Origin: Stercorarius parasiticus
Lineage: Eukaryota > Chordata > Aves > Charadriiformes > Stercorariidae
Reading direction: 5' to 3'
Assembly (NCBI GenBank): GCA_013396915.1
Contig: VWZL01002517.1
Coordinates: 1,520,939 to 1,584,938, forward strand
DNA length: 64,000 bases
Part shown: one piece after another, positions 1-10,780 of the stretch
How the letters are laid out: each line of letters starts with the position of its first letter
Position numbering within the stretch: position 1 is the stretch's first letter
Position numbers and translations under genes: made by a program
The notes under the pieces: generated by a model
The model's input: only the letters and a program-made list of their open reading frames with translations
Database searches by the model: none
Told to the model about the DNA's origin: nothing

Positions 1-621
1 ACACCGAACAAGGAATAAAAGAGCTAAAAAAGGAACTGTGGCTGACTTCGTTCCCATTTTGCCTAACAAGTTCATATTAATCTTACAAAAATATTTGTTT
101 TCCTCCTCTGACAATCGTTGTCTGACTTTCAAAAGAATCAAATCAATAATAAAAGGAATCAAATCAAATTAAACTTAATCAAATATCTGGAATCCAGGAA
201 AGTGGTATTTCAATGAAGACGGCTGAAATCTATAGTTATTGGATTTTGCAGACTTGACGTCCTACTGCAAACAGAAGTTTGCAAATCTGGACATGCAAAG
301 TCATTTCTGCGTGTTTTCCCCGGAGAAGTAGCATCGTGTAGCGTGGGGACAGGGGACCGCTGGGGCCACTGGCTCCATCCCCCTGCCTTCAGCCAGGACA
401 CCTACCTCCCCCCTGCCTCCTCGGCGCTGGCCCGGAGGAGACTGCAGCTTTTTGTTTGTGCCTCCCAGCCTGATGTTTGTGACAAAACACAGAGCAAAGC
501 CCCTCCTTGGTGTTCGCCAGAGCTGCGTCCTGCACGCTCAGCAGACCCAGCACATCAGCCCTGGCATCCCCTGCCCCAGCCTTCTTCCAAAGCTGGAGAT
601 AAAAATCTCGGAAACTTTGCT
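1..621. other. unassigned DNA, no gene seen
   Basis: The first 300 bases are AT-rich and the rest is GC-rich. Open frames of up to 122 codons occur on both strands and overlap one another, with no recognisable domain and no clear splice context. I see no RNA gene or repeat before the CR1 copy that follows. Confidence 0.6.
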
Positions 622-750
622 GGAGGCCAGGCTGGACGGGGCTTTGAGCAGCCTGATCTAGTGGGAGGTGTCCCTGCCCATGGCAGGGGGTTGGAACTAG
701 GTGGTCTTTAAGGTCCCTTCCAACCCAAACCATTCTGTGATTCTATGATA
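622..750 (+). mobile_element. CR1 LINE 3' fragment (group D type)
   Basis: This is a short 5'-truncated CR1. It holds the last codons of ORF2, keeps the usual stop (GATCTAG, protein end ...SSLI), then the 3' UTR with the CCCTGCC-CAT-GGCAGGG hairpin, the AAGGTCCCTTCCAACC block and the tail ATTCTGTGATTCTATGAT. It differs from the GC-rich group A copies in keeping the ORF2 stop codon. No target duplication is visible, which is usual for CR1. Confidence 0.9.
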
Positions 751-1244
751 TCACCCACTACGGCCAGATGCTTGCAGACAGCTTGGGATAATGGATGTGT
801 AGGAAGCCATGAGGAAATGCATGTTGTTCCCATGACCGATAGCTGTTACATCCCACCAGCGTCTCCAAGCAGAACTGCAGAAGGTGCACGGGGTGCCAGT
901 TTTCATTCATTTATTGGTGCTACAGCCCGGTCAATAGTTGCTATAGCTCAAGTCATCCTTCAACAGGAAGTCATTAAATGTGCCTATTGATTTCTTCAAG
1001 ATTTTCAACAATATTTAAATCTCTCACTAACTAGGGGATGGATGTTTTTGGCTGCCAACACCTCTACACAATGGATTTCGGAAGCATAGTGCACTGTGCA
1101 CATCTGCTGTTGTACTTCCAGGCTCTGCTGCAGGTTTTGGGAGAGGAGAGCAGGATCAGGGCTGGGGATAATGCAGGGCTGATGTCTTCCAGAGGCACAG
1201 CAAGCCGGGGGAGCAGGTCACCCCCTGCAGAAGGGCTTTGGGTG
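751..1244. other. unassigned DNA, no gene seen
   Basis: Spacer between two CR1 copies. Open frames reach only 81 codons and match nothing I recognise. Confidence 0.6.
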
Positions 1245-1725
1245 GCAGCATAAGAAGGACATGGACCTGTTGGAGTGGGGCCAGAGGGGGCCCCGGAGAT
1301 GCTGGGAGGGCTGGAGCCCCTCTGCTGGGAGGACAGGCTGAGAGAGTTGGGGGGGTTCAGCCTGGAGAAGAGAAGGCTGCGGGGAGACCTTCCAGCCCCT
1401 TCCAGGCCCTCAAGGGGCTCCAGGAAAGCTGGGGAGGGACTCTGGAGCAGGGAGGGGAGCCATGGGACGAGGGGGAAGGGTTTTCCACTGCAAGAGGGGA
1501 GATTGAGCTGAGATGTGAGGCAGAAATTGTTTGCTGTGAGGGTGGTGAGCCCCTGGCCCAGGTTGCCCAGAGAAGCTGTGGCTGCCCCATCCCTGGAGGG
1601 GTTCAAGGCCAGGTTGGACGGGGCTTGGAGCCACCTGGGCTGGTGGGAGGTGTCCCTGCCCAGGGCAGGGGGTGCCACTGGGTGGGCTTTAAGGTCCCTT
1701 CCAACCATTCTGTGATTGTATGATT
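1245..1725 (+). mobile_element. CR1 LINE 3' fragment (group A)
   Basis: A 5'-truncated group A copy of about 480 bp. The upstream frame (1275-1511) reads like CR1 ORF2 ([20 protein letters not shown]) and stops at the group-wide TGA (1509-1511). The same frame then reopens as RQKLFAVRVVSPWPRLPREA. The ORF2 end stop is replaced by TGG (...HLGWWEVSLP...). Compared with the open copy at 24482, one base is missing in the stretch before GGCTGGAGCC, as in the copy at 40378. The tail is a degraded ATTCTGTGATTGTATGATT. Confidence 0.93.
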
Positions 1726-3603
1726 TTGATGATGAGAAACTTTTCATACTGTTTTGCTGAAAAATTTGCTAGGTGGGAATTACTAAACCCCTTTTCCTGT
1801 CCATACGTTATCTGAATGTGTTCACGATGTTCAGCCCTGTCGTGGTGCCCAGCTGGGGCTGGATGCTGCCCCTGCGGACCCATTGCGGGCAAGCAGGATC
1901 TGCCCCCACCGCATCCCGGCACATCGGGGTTTCCTTAGGGCTCTTACAGACCCCGCCAGGGGGTCAGAAGCCCCATGGGAAACCAAAAGCTCTTACACCA
2001 ACATTTGCAGACCGGGCTAGAAGTCTGATATGTGCAGCCAAAAGCCTTGGCTGATCACACCTGGGAAGTGCTTCTCTCTGCAGTGTCGGGGTTTGGGAGC
2101 CGGGCGCATTTTTTCTGTTGTTGTCCATGAGAAGTACTTTTCCATTAATTACTTTTCTGCTAATTACTCACATCAGACTAACAAATAATGTCTACGACTA
2201 AGATTGTCGTTGAGGCATTGGGGTTCGCGTGCAGCCGCTGCCCTTGGAGCAGATTGCCCCCAGCCTGCTGAGGGAAGGTGAGCTCCAGCGAGGAGTCCCC
2301 GAGTCAGAAATCAGAGGGCAAAGAGCCTCCGGACGCCAGCTTGGTGACACGTGCTGGTGCACAGGAAGGTCATTCCCTGCAGAGAAGGGAAAGGACGGGC
2401 CGGGCGGGCAGGGGTGTCCCGGGGAACCAGCCCGGTGCTGCCACCGACATGATTTTCTCTCCAGTGTCTTAATCGTGTCTCTTCTTTCAGTGTGCATATC
2501 ACGCTGAGGAGTTGTCCAAGGGGTTAATTTTGCTCTACAAATGAGAGATGGGAAATCTGTGAAAAGAATGACCTAAATCAGCAGCGAAGAGTTCAGTAGC
2601 TCAGTTTGACCTCATCGGGTACAGGATAAAACCCCTTTCAGTTATCTTAACAGGAATTGAGAGCTGTCAGGGGATGAAGGATTGCAGACCTCGTGCTTTG
2701 CTCCGTTGCTCAAATAAACTCAGCAAACTCATCGCATGGAAGGGCTGAAGCAGTCCTGGTCCCATCGGTGCCGCACGTGTGCTGCGGAGGAACCGCAGGG
2801 CAGCCCGGCTCTGCTGCCTTCGGGACATGGCACGTTAAATAACCCTTTTTTGATTCCTCTGTTTCAAAATCAGGGTGAAAATTAGTGAGGAACAGATACG
2901 CGAGCATTAACTAATCTCGGCCCATCCAGCAAGTATTTTTAGCTGCTGCTCATGGTGATAGTTTTGTGAGTTTATTAATAGTTGAATTTCTGAGCTCCTC
3001 TGCTCAGGAGCAGACACTGCTGGTGGACCAGTAAGGGGCTGCTGCGGGGAAGGTTGGGGTGATCTTCCCCCCAGAAAGAGCCTCTGGAGGTAACAAGATA
3101 TGAAAATAAAAACAAAACCAAGAGGATTTTGTGGTTTAAGGGGGTGAGAGAGCTGACACTTTCAAGAGCTTTAATGAAGACTGTTTTGCTCGCAGACGAG
3201 GTACGAATGGCCAGGGCTTTGTTGAAGGAGGCAGAGAAAAGCCAATAAGTCAAAAAATTTCCCTGGTGCAAACCCCACGGGATCTGGAAGAGGCCAGTGC
3301 AGGGGCTGGCACAGCTGTACCGGGGGGACAGCCCCGTTGAGGCTTTTGGGGTGAAGCCTCGAGCAGCAGCATCGTGCGAACGTCCAGGGGAAGCTGGGAA
3401 GAGCTGAATAAAGGCAGAAGCTGGTGGGGTCTGGGGAGAGAGTGGCAGCAAGGCTTGTGGAGCCGTACGGATGGGGGGCTCAGGCAGCCGGGGAGCCCAG
3501 AGAGCGGCCATGAGAAAGGGTGTCGCTGGCTCTGCGTTCATTACATCTTGGCATTTTGGGTTCTTTCTGGAAATCTGCTTCTAAGGGGTATGTTTCAGAG
3601 ATT
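1726..3603. other. unassigned DNA, no gene seen
   Basis: Mixed-composition DNA. The longest open frame is 188 codons on the minus strand (2975-3541). It begins inside GC-rich sequence, has no domain I recognise, no splice context, and looks incidental. No repeats of known type were seen. Confidence 0.5.
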
Positions 3604-3805
3604 TCATAGAATGGTTTAGGTTGGAAGGGACCTTAAAGGCCACCCAGTGGCACCCCCTGCCCTGGGCAGGGACACCTCCCACCAGCCCAGGTTGCTCCAA
3701 GCCCCGTCCAACCTGGCCTTGAACCCCTCCAGGGATGGGGCAGCCACAGCTTCTCTGGCCAACCTGGGCCCAGCAACTGAGGTGCTCCAGCCCTCTGATC
3801 ATCTC
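3604..3805 (-). mobile_element. CR1 LINE 3' fragment, internally deleted or chimeric
   Basis: Read on the minus strand, the 3' part (3604-about 3772) is a group A end: GC-rich, NLGWWEV instead of the ORF2 stop, CCCTGCC-CAG-GGCAGGG hairpin, tail TCATAGAATGG. The next bases upstream (about 3776-3803) match a different, further upstream part of ORF2 (GATGATCAGAGGGCTGGAGC) in its undeleted, group D form. About 240 bases that separate these parts in other copies are missing. See findings. Confidence 0.88.
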
Positions 3806-4685
3806 CAAGGTGCAATGAAGGACAAAGAGGTGCAACACTGGAGACTTCCTAGAGTTACCTGCTCGGCAAGAGGTGTTAGTGGTGCCCTTACCAAGAAACC
3901 ACATGTTCCCCAACCTACTTACCCCTTCCTTTAATGGAGGCACAAATTGGTTTCAGCAAAATGGGTTGTAGGAATCCGCAGCCAAAAGCTGAAATAAACC
4001 CACACCAAATACTGGGGATAATAAAAAAGCCTCCTTTAACATTTCCTACCTCTTCACATTTCATACATCCCCTCTCACACTGGTGACAGCTCAGCTGATA
4101 ACAGCCACTTCTAAATGAGGAAAAATAGGCCACACTTGAAAATGTTTTAGTTAATAGCAATTTAAACATGATTTTGCTCCTAGTGCAAATGCAATTTAAT
4201 ACTTTCAAAAATACGTTAACTGGTCATGAGTGACTCTGGGGAAGAGTTAACATTTTCAGACGTAACCTATTTTCCCAGTCTAGACATGCCAGATGTGTCC
4301 TGCCTTTAGTTCTTTGTTGAGTTATTTTATGCTGTTCAGACAATGTAATGATGTATTACAGCATTTGTGACAAGCTACAATATATGAGATCAGTGAAATT
4401 TTCGGACTCCTCACATGATTTATAGATATTAGCAAAGGCCTGTTAAGCGATTTACTCTCGTCCAACCTGCTGCTACAGAGCTGGTCTCTGCAGCCCCGAA
4501 GGACTTTTTTTTGAGGGAAAAGGTTGTTTTCCCCATTCCTGGGCTGTGGGGTGGCCCCACAGCATCTCCCAATACAAAAGGAATAAACCCAAAAGTAATA
4601 TTCTGGGTACGCAAGACCCTTGAACTTCTTCATGCAGAAAGGTGAGAGAGAAAGAGAAGAGGAAGATGTGGGTGCCATTATCAAA
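3806..4685. other. unassigned AT-rich DNA, no gene seen
   Basis: AT-rich spacer between two minus-strand CR1 copies. Open frames reach 124 codons on the minus strand (4322-4696) with no recognisable family. Confidence 0.55.
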
Positions 4686-5085
4686 CACAGAATCATAGAA
4701 TCAGAATCACAGAATGGTTTGGGTTGGAAGGGGCCTTAAAGCCCCCCCAGTGCCACCCCCTGCCCTGGGCAGGGACACCTCCCACCAGCCCAGGTTGCTC
4801 CAAGCCCCGGCCAACCTGGCCTTGAACCCCTCCAGGGATGGGGCAGCCACAGCTTCTCTGGGCAACCTGGGCCAGGGGCTCACCCCCCTCACAGCAAACA
4901 ATTTCTGCCTCACATCTCATCTCAATCTCCCCTCTTGCAGTGGAAAACCCTTCCCCCTCGTCCCATGGCTCCCCTCCCTGCTCCAGAGTCCCTCCCCAGC
5001 TTTCCTGGAGCCCCTTGAGGGCCTGGCAGGGGCTGGAAGGTCTCCCCGCAGCCTTCTCTTCTCCAGGCTGAACCCCCCCAACTCA
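4686..5085 (-). mobile_element. CR1 LINE 3' fragment (group A)
   Basis: About 400 bp of group A CR1 in reverse orientation, tail first (CATAGAATCAGAATCACAGA at its left edge). The minus-strand ORF2 frame (...[18 protein letters not shown]...LQEGRLR) ends at the group-wide TGA at 4917-4919, then continues as RQKLFAVRGVSPWPRLPREA. The normal ORF2 stop is TGG. Homology ends abruptly at 5085, after the codons for the FSLEKRR motif, which marks the 5' truncation point. Confidence 0.93.
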
Positions 5086-6680
5086 GAGATAGTTTTGAAT
5101 CTTCCAAACGTTTTTCCCCAAAGACTCCATTTAGAGACCAGAACTGCCATGAAATTGCACTGAGTTTGATAAAGTCCCAACTCAAAGGTGTTTAATTACC
5201 AAGACGGCTGGGAAAAGCGTATGCCAGGTTCTTTGCCTCTTGCTTTTTTGGGGCCTTTTGCTTTTGGCAGCCTGTAGAGCAGAGCCGCCCATCCCACGCA
5301 GCCTCCCTTTGCCCAACAGCACCCTCCAGGTTCTGGACAAGTGTCTGAGCTCAGGGAGGGCTGCAAGAATTTGCTCAGAATTTGGGCACTACAGACAAAA
5401 AGAATGACTTGTGTGCTATACTTACACTTGATTACATATTCCTACTATACACATATTAATTGCAACCGAAGGCCTCCAGCTCTCCTGCCTCGTGCTGCGG
5501 GACAGGGCATGGGCTCAGGCTTCACTTAGGACAATAACGCATTCAGAGGAAAAATCATTCTGCATTAATTTGCTTTAAAGACTTGTGAGAAAAACAGTCC
5601 ATGTGTTACATGATTATTCCCTTTAGAAATCGTTTTCCGACCGAAGAACCAAAAATAGAATAAAAAGCTGTTTCTCTTGTACAAAGGCAAGAAGGACAAG
5701 CATGAGACAGCCTGAAAGTTATGGTACGGAGAGACGAGGATGTTTCTATATACCTGATACATTTTTATTAAGGCAGGTCAAAATTATAATAGGAAAAAAA
5801 AAGTTGAAGAAAAATTACGTTTTTCTTTTGCTAAGTCTTTCTACTGCTGTTGCATAGGCCTTATCCCAAATCTTTTACCTGATCTCGGAAGTTCAGTGAG
5901 TTCCCAGGGCCTGTCCCCGATGTGCCTCGAGACCCCAGACCAGGGCTGGGGGATGTTCCCGCAGCGCCTCGCACAGCTGGGAAGTTAAACAAACACCAGA
6001 AATAATAAAATACTGACACTTCAGTTGTATTTGCTAAAAACACGCTATCATATTTCAGTGCAGGATAAGCAGGCAGACACACTCCGCCCAGATAACTTAT
6101 GTTTAATTGCAGATGGTGAAGATCATAAATGAACCAGGATCCAGCTCAAGCCCCTAACGTGACTCTCCCGCTTCGCAGCGCAGCAGGTTGGGACCTCATT
6201 TTCCTCTTTCTCTGATTACAAATAAATCCCCTTTTAAAAGACCGATGGATCTCGTTTTGTTCTTATTTTTTAATCACCCTTTTAATCTCCCCAAGTGCCT
6301 CGGAGCAGACCACAAAAGCCGGGGCAGCAACGTAGGGGTGATAGGGCAATTTAAGGCACAAAGGCAAACCGCTGCCCCATCTGCAGTCCGGGTCCTCGTA
6401 TAAAGAGCAGATTTGCGTATTGCATCTGGATGTTTGTGTAAAGGACAGACCCCCCGGATGCAGATAACGCTTCCTCCACTTCTCCATTGAATTTCCGCTT
6501 AGCAGCTCCCACTGCAGCTCCCCGAGGCAGCCGTGCAAGCCGGGCTACCAGGGAGACGGGCAGAACGTGGGGCTTGGGGTGCGTTCCCCTGCTCTAAGCA
6601 ATGCCCCGCTGGCGGAGACCAGGCTCCCGCACGCCCTGCGCGGCCCACGCGTCTCGTACTCTCTCAAAGGCCAAACACAA
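5086..6680. other. unassigned DNA, no gene seen
   Basis: AT-rich to about 6.1 kb, then GC-richer up to the LTR. Open frames are all 91 codons or shorter and match nothing I know. Short A runs occur near 5790. Confidence 0.55.
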
Positions 6681-7327
6681 TGCCGTGGTGTCAGCAACAC
6701 AGGATTGATTTCTCTTTCAGTAATTTTACTTTTCACTAAGGTCTCTTCCAAGGCTGGGGAAAACCGCACTTCTAGAAGACTCCAGTGTCTGAATCTGTGA
6801 CAGTGTTTCCTTTACAGCCAGCTCTGGGGTGCGGGTTTCAAGGTCTCAGTGTTTCCAGCTCCCCAGGTGCGGGGACGAGGAGGAGCGAGACCCGGGCACT
6901 TGCCCCGAGCTGCCGAGGGCATTATTTCACACCGTCAACGGCACACGCCACAGAAATTAGACAGTTTGCTGAGGAGCTCTCTCTCTCTCTTTCTATAACG
7001 GCTGCCATCCTGAGCACTCCTCGCCCCGGTGCCGGAGCCCTGAGCCCTTCCCTTCCTCCCGCAGCCGCAGCGCTCGCAGGGTCCCGCCTTGGCTGTCCCT
7101 GCGGGGAGTGCACGGCTCCCGGTGAGGGAATGGGCTGGGGACAGTCTGGTGTATTTTATATTGGTGTCGGCATCAATACTGGCTCTTCAGTGTTATTAAT
7201 GTTAATTATCTAGTCTTATTCTATTAAATCTGTTCGTATTTCAACCCTCGGGTTTCCTTGTTTTTCCCAGTTCCCCTTCCCAGGTGGGGAGGGGTCATCG
7301 CGTGAGAGCATAATTGTCTAAACGACA
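6681..7327 (+). mobile_element. solo LTR of an avian endogenous retrovirus (about 647 bp)
   Basis: The left end TGCCGTGGTG... (or TGTCAGC at 6689) aligns with the first bases of two other LTRs in this window (minus strand at 22871 and 45780), all sharing the block TTTCAGTAATTTTACTTTTC. The right end is ...GTCTAAACGACA at 7327. Inside are a TATA-like TATTTTATAT (7152-7161), a poly(A)-signal-like ATTAAA (7223-7228) and a T/C-rich 3' part, the expected order for U3-R-U5. There is no coding region or second LTR nearby, so it is read as a solo LTR. I could not find a clear target duplication (flanks ...cacaa and attaa), so the exact ends are uncertain. Confidence 0.75.
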
Positions 7328-7334
7328 ATTAATT
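7312..7334. repeat. overlapping palindromes at LTR 3' end
   Basis: AATTGTC-TAAAC-GACAATT forms a perfect 7-bp stem (7312-7330), and CAATTAATTG (7325-7334) is a perfect palindrome overlapping its right arm. The LTR terminus lies inside this structure. Confidence 0.8.
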
Positions 7335-7604
7335 GTTGTGGGTTCCTCAAACCATAGCACACAGCCGAGCAGCGGGAAGGCAGATTTCTACCTCCACCTG
7401 CCGCGCAGGAGCCTGGTGACCGGCCGGCATCGCCATCCTTAAAGCTAAGTAAGGACAAGGTGATGGGTGGAGGAGACAAGGGAACAGCAGCAGAGCCACA
7501 GAGTGTAAATAGAAACACTTCCTGTCCCCCCCACCCCTCAAAAAGCCTTTTTGGAGCTAAGACAGAAATACTTCTGTTCGCTTTTTTCCTGCCTGTTCTG
7601 CAAC

Positions 7605-7862
7605 CATAGAATCATAGAATCGCCGAGGTTGGAAGGGACCTTTCAGATCACCAAACCCCCACTACCCCGTGTCCCTCAGCACCACGTCTGCCCGGCTTTT
7701 AAACCCCTCCAGGGATGGCGACTCCACCACTGCCCTGGGCAGCCTCTTCCAATGCTTCACAACCCTTTCCGGGAAGAAATTTCTCCCAATATCCATCCTA
7801 AACCTCCCCTGGCACAACTTGAGGCCGTTTCCTCTTGTCCTTGTCAAGAGGACAGACAGCGG
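7605..7862 (-). mobile_element. CR1 LINE 3' fragment (group B)
   Basis: A minus-strand group B copy. Its ORF2 frame ends ...[20 protein letters not shown]... and stops after RDTG. Compared with 26499 and 49629 it lacks roughly 30 bases of the 3' UTR, where TCAACCCAGCACTG should be. The left edge carries the CATAGAATCATAGAATC tail. The right edge is the 5' truncation, in the block that reads GGCCTCAAG... on the element's sense strand. Confidence 0.9.
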
Positions 7863-10718
7863 CGATAGCTTTCGGCAGGGAAGGTTACAAAAGGCACGAG
7901 CACATCCAGCAGTTATTCCTGCTGGGTGATGAGCAGGGGATCTCCTGATGGGATTCCACGCAGGAGATGGCCCAGGGCTGATGCCGAGCTGCAAAATGCC
8001 ACCAGGGGAAGGAACTGAGAGACCTCGACCCCATGGGACAAAAAGGTTGTCCCACTGTGGTCACTTGCAGTGGCACTTGGTCACACATGGCTCTGCTACC
8101 CGCTGCCAGGCACGTCTTACAGCGACCGCTCAAGGCAGGAAACCATCTCCCAAATTTACCAGCAAAATCCATAACAGGAGTTACGCGTCGGCTGAGATTC
8201 CCAACGCTGCCCGTGGCACAACGGTGAGCCTGTCCTCAGCGTTCATCGAGCATTAATATTTCAGGACTACACGGATTTGGTAAAATATTTCCCTCTGCTT
8301 GGAGCGTCTGAGAATAAAATCCTATTTGCTTATAAATTTGTGATGCGATGGAATTACAAAGCAGGTCAGCTAGAAGGCTTGAAGATACTGCCTAACGTCT
8401 TCTCCCTTCGAAACGTAACAGCATATGAGCAAACACCTTACTGGTTCAGGTTGCTCCTTACTGGGCTGGGCAGAGGCAGAGGATACAGACTGTGACGTGC
8501 CTTGGAGGAGCAGCGAGTCGGAGCACAGCGTCCCGGGAAAGCCGTCGTCAGAAATCCTCATCCTCGCTGCTTGCGTCTCTATTTCCCTTGGCGGTGAAGC
8601 GCGGCTGGATTATACGTGTTTCTCATAAAACAGCACCGCTGAACAATAAGAACACGTCAAAGTCAGCAAATACAGCAGCTTACGCTCTTCTACGAGCTCC
8701 ATTTTCTCAGGGGTCACAGCTGGACCCTAAATTTGTGCTAGGAATTACTTGAACTTGCAGTATGAAAAGTAAACAGAGATGACAGAATTTGCACACTCGA
8801 GTGAAAGCAGACTGTGCACGCCAATGTGCTTTGCATCCGTCAGCGGGATCTACTGGAAGGGAAAACAGTTCTTCCTGCACAGACCTGCTGTAGGAAAAAG
8901 ACCAGGCACGGGTAATTATCGCCAGTGAGACAGAAGCCCACGTACTTTTATTTTTATAAACCTGTAGGGGAAATGAAAGCCTTTGTAGGACTGGGAGAAA
9001 ACTAAAATACAGGTGACGCTTCTCGTGGGTCTAAAGCCGCGATGAAAATGCTCTCCGTGAGGATTAAAAGCTGCCGGTCGGTGTTTCCAGGGGCTCCACC
9101 GCGCTGGCAGCGCGGAGCTGCTTTTGCAGACCGAGCCCCGTCTCCGAAGGGGGATAATCAAACAATTTCTGGACTTATTATCTGCATCCTTTTCAACGTC
9201 CTTTGCAAAAACCAGCTGTCAGAATTCAGTTGTGACACCAGAACTATTACGCTGAGAGTAGACAGGGAATAGGGAGCAATTTCGATATCCGAAAAGCATC
9301 TGAACGCAGTACGTTGCCTGAGAGCCATCTTCTCCAGCTGTCATCTGCAGATGCCACATGTGGTTTGTATCAACTAGTGAAAACGCCGGGGAGAGGTTAT
9401 GCTTAACAGATTGTAGGTAAAAATCAGCGCTTTTCGCCACGTCCCCGTGCAACCCCGTGGAGGTGGGGGGCGCTGAGGCCGCGGGGTGGCAGCGGGGCTG
9501 GCTCCGGCCAGAGGAGCCCTCGGAGGAGCCCAGCAGAAAGCCCCAAAGACGGGCGAGAGGAATAACGCCACCAGAGACCAGAAGCTACGTGCGAAAAACC
9601 AAAACTGTCAGCTCTTGAGCGTTTTATACTGAGGAGAGACAGCGAAACAGCTGGGAAAGCACCTTGTGATTAAAAGAACTGCATTTTATAGGCACCTGAT
9701 TTGTAGTCTCATGTTTCCAGACTGTTAATAACAAAACGGTAGGTGAAATACAATGCGGAGAAGTATAAAATAGCACATCGGGAAGGCAGGTCCTGAAAAG
9801 GAGCTGAAGTTGAAGACCGGTGCTAACACACAGGGGAAGAACAGGAGGAGGGAAGGAGCAGTTCTGCAAAGGGGGAATCTACACACAGGAAACCCGCGCG
9901 AGGGTGCCGTGTGCCCTGACTTGGGTATTTATCACCAAGTTAAAGAACATAAACAACGTTTTTGGCTTCTTGCCTTACCACATCGTCGAGCTGGCAGACG
10001 CAAGGGCAGCTTTGCCGAGTGAGACAATAATTTTCACCGTTAGCTGTCTAGGCTGCCTCTTACTTCCCCACGACCGGCTGCATCCCCAGGGTGGGCTGGG
10101 GTGGGATAACCAGGAGAACCGCTGCTCTCACCCTCTCCTGAGCCCGTGGTGAGGTGTTGCAACAGGAGCACATGCCAATCTCTCCCTACACCCTGAGCCT
10201 CACCGAGAGGTAAAAGCTTCACGTCACGTAAGTCTGTTACAAACCAGCTCCAGAATCGTGTCCCGCAGCAGGGGCCGGATCTGCAGCACGCTCAGAGTGG
10301 CATTCAGGAAAAAAAAAGCATTCAAATATTTAACGCTTTCGCATAGCATTCTTCAATTCAAAACATTTTTGTAATCATAAAATGGAATATGTCATCAAAA
10401 AGCCGAGAGTTTCCTCCCCCTCCTTGACAGGAGATACCAACAATTTTTCCATAGATAAATGAGATTGCTATAAAGATGGTAAAAAGGCAACTTTTTTTTT
10501 TTTTTTTTTAATAAACAAACATCAGTCCTGTACCTGCAGAACAGCCCTTTGGCTGCCACACACTAAGAGACAGTCGGAGAAAAACTGAATTTCATTTGAG
10601 CTAGGAGGAAAAACAAAGAGACCAAAGGCAGAAATTGGCCAGTAATGGCCGGAGCTCCTGCTCCCCCCCAAAACCAGCTGAAGCCTCACACAAACGTGGA
10701 CTTTGTAGCAAACCCTAT
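7863..10718. other. unassigned DNA, no gene seen
   Basis: Nearly 3 kb without a recognisable gene or dispersed repeat. Open frames reach 110 codons (9820-10152) and 102 codons (7948-8256) without known motifs. A GC-rich, CpG-containing patch lies near 9430-9510, too short to call a CpG island by eye. A T18 run is at 10492-10509. Confidence 0.55.
10492..10509. repeat. poly(T) run, 18 bases
   Basis: An uninterrupted run of 18 T, followed by AATAAACAAAC. It does not end an identifiable retroposed gene on the minus strand. Confidence 0.95.
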
Positions 10719-10780
10719 TCATAGAATCATAGAATCATAGAATGGTTTGTGTTGGAAAGGACCTTAAAGATCATCCAGTG
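10719..10780 (-). mobile_element. CR1 LINE 3' tail fragment
   Basis: Only the last 60 or so bases of a CR1 in reverse: three copies of the TCATAGAA tail unit, then the complement of the AAGGTCC(T)TTCCAACAC block and GATGATCTTT. It is too short to place in a subgroup. Confidence 0.88.

Noticed and set aside
2975..3541. 188-codon minus-strand open frame
   Set aside because: No domain, no splice or promoter context, composition follows the local GC-rich DNA.
7669..7690. TCAGCACCACG as an RE1/NRSF half-site
   Set aside because: It is part of every group B CR1 copy and lacks the second half of the motif.
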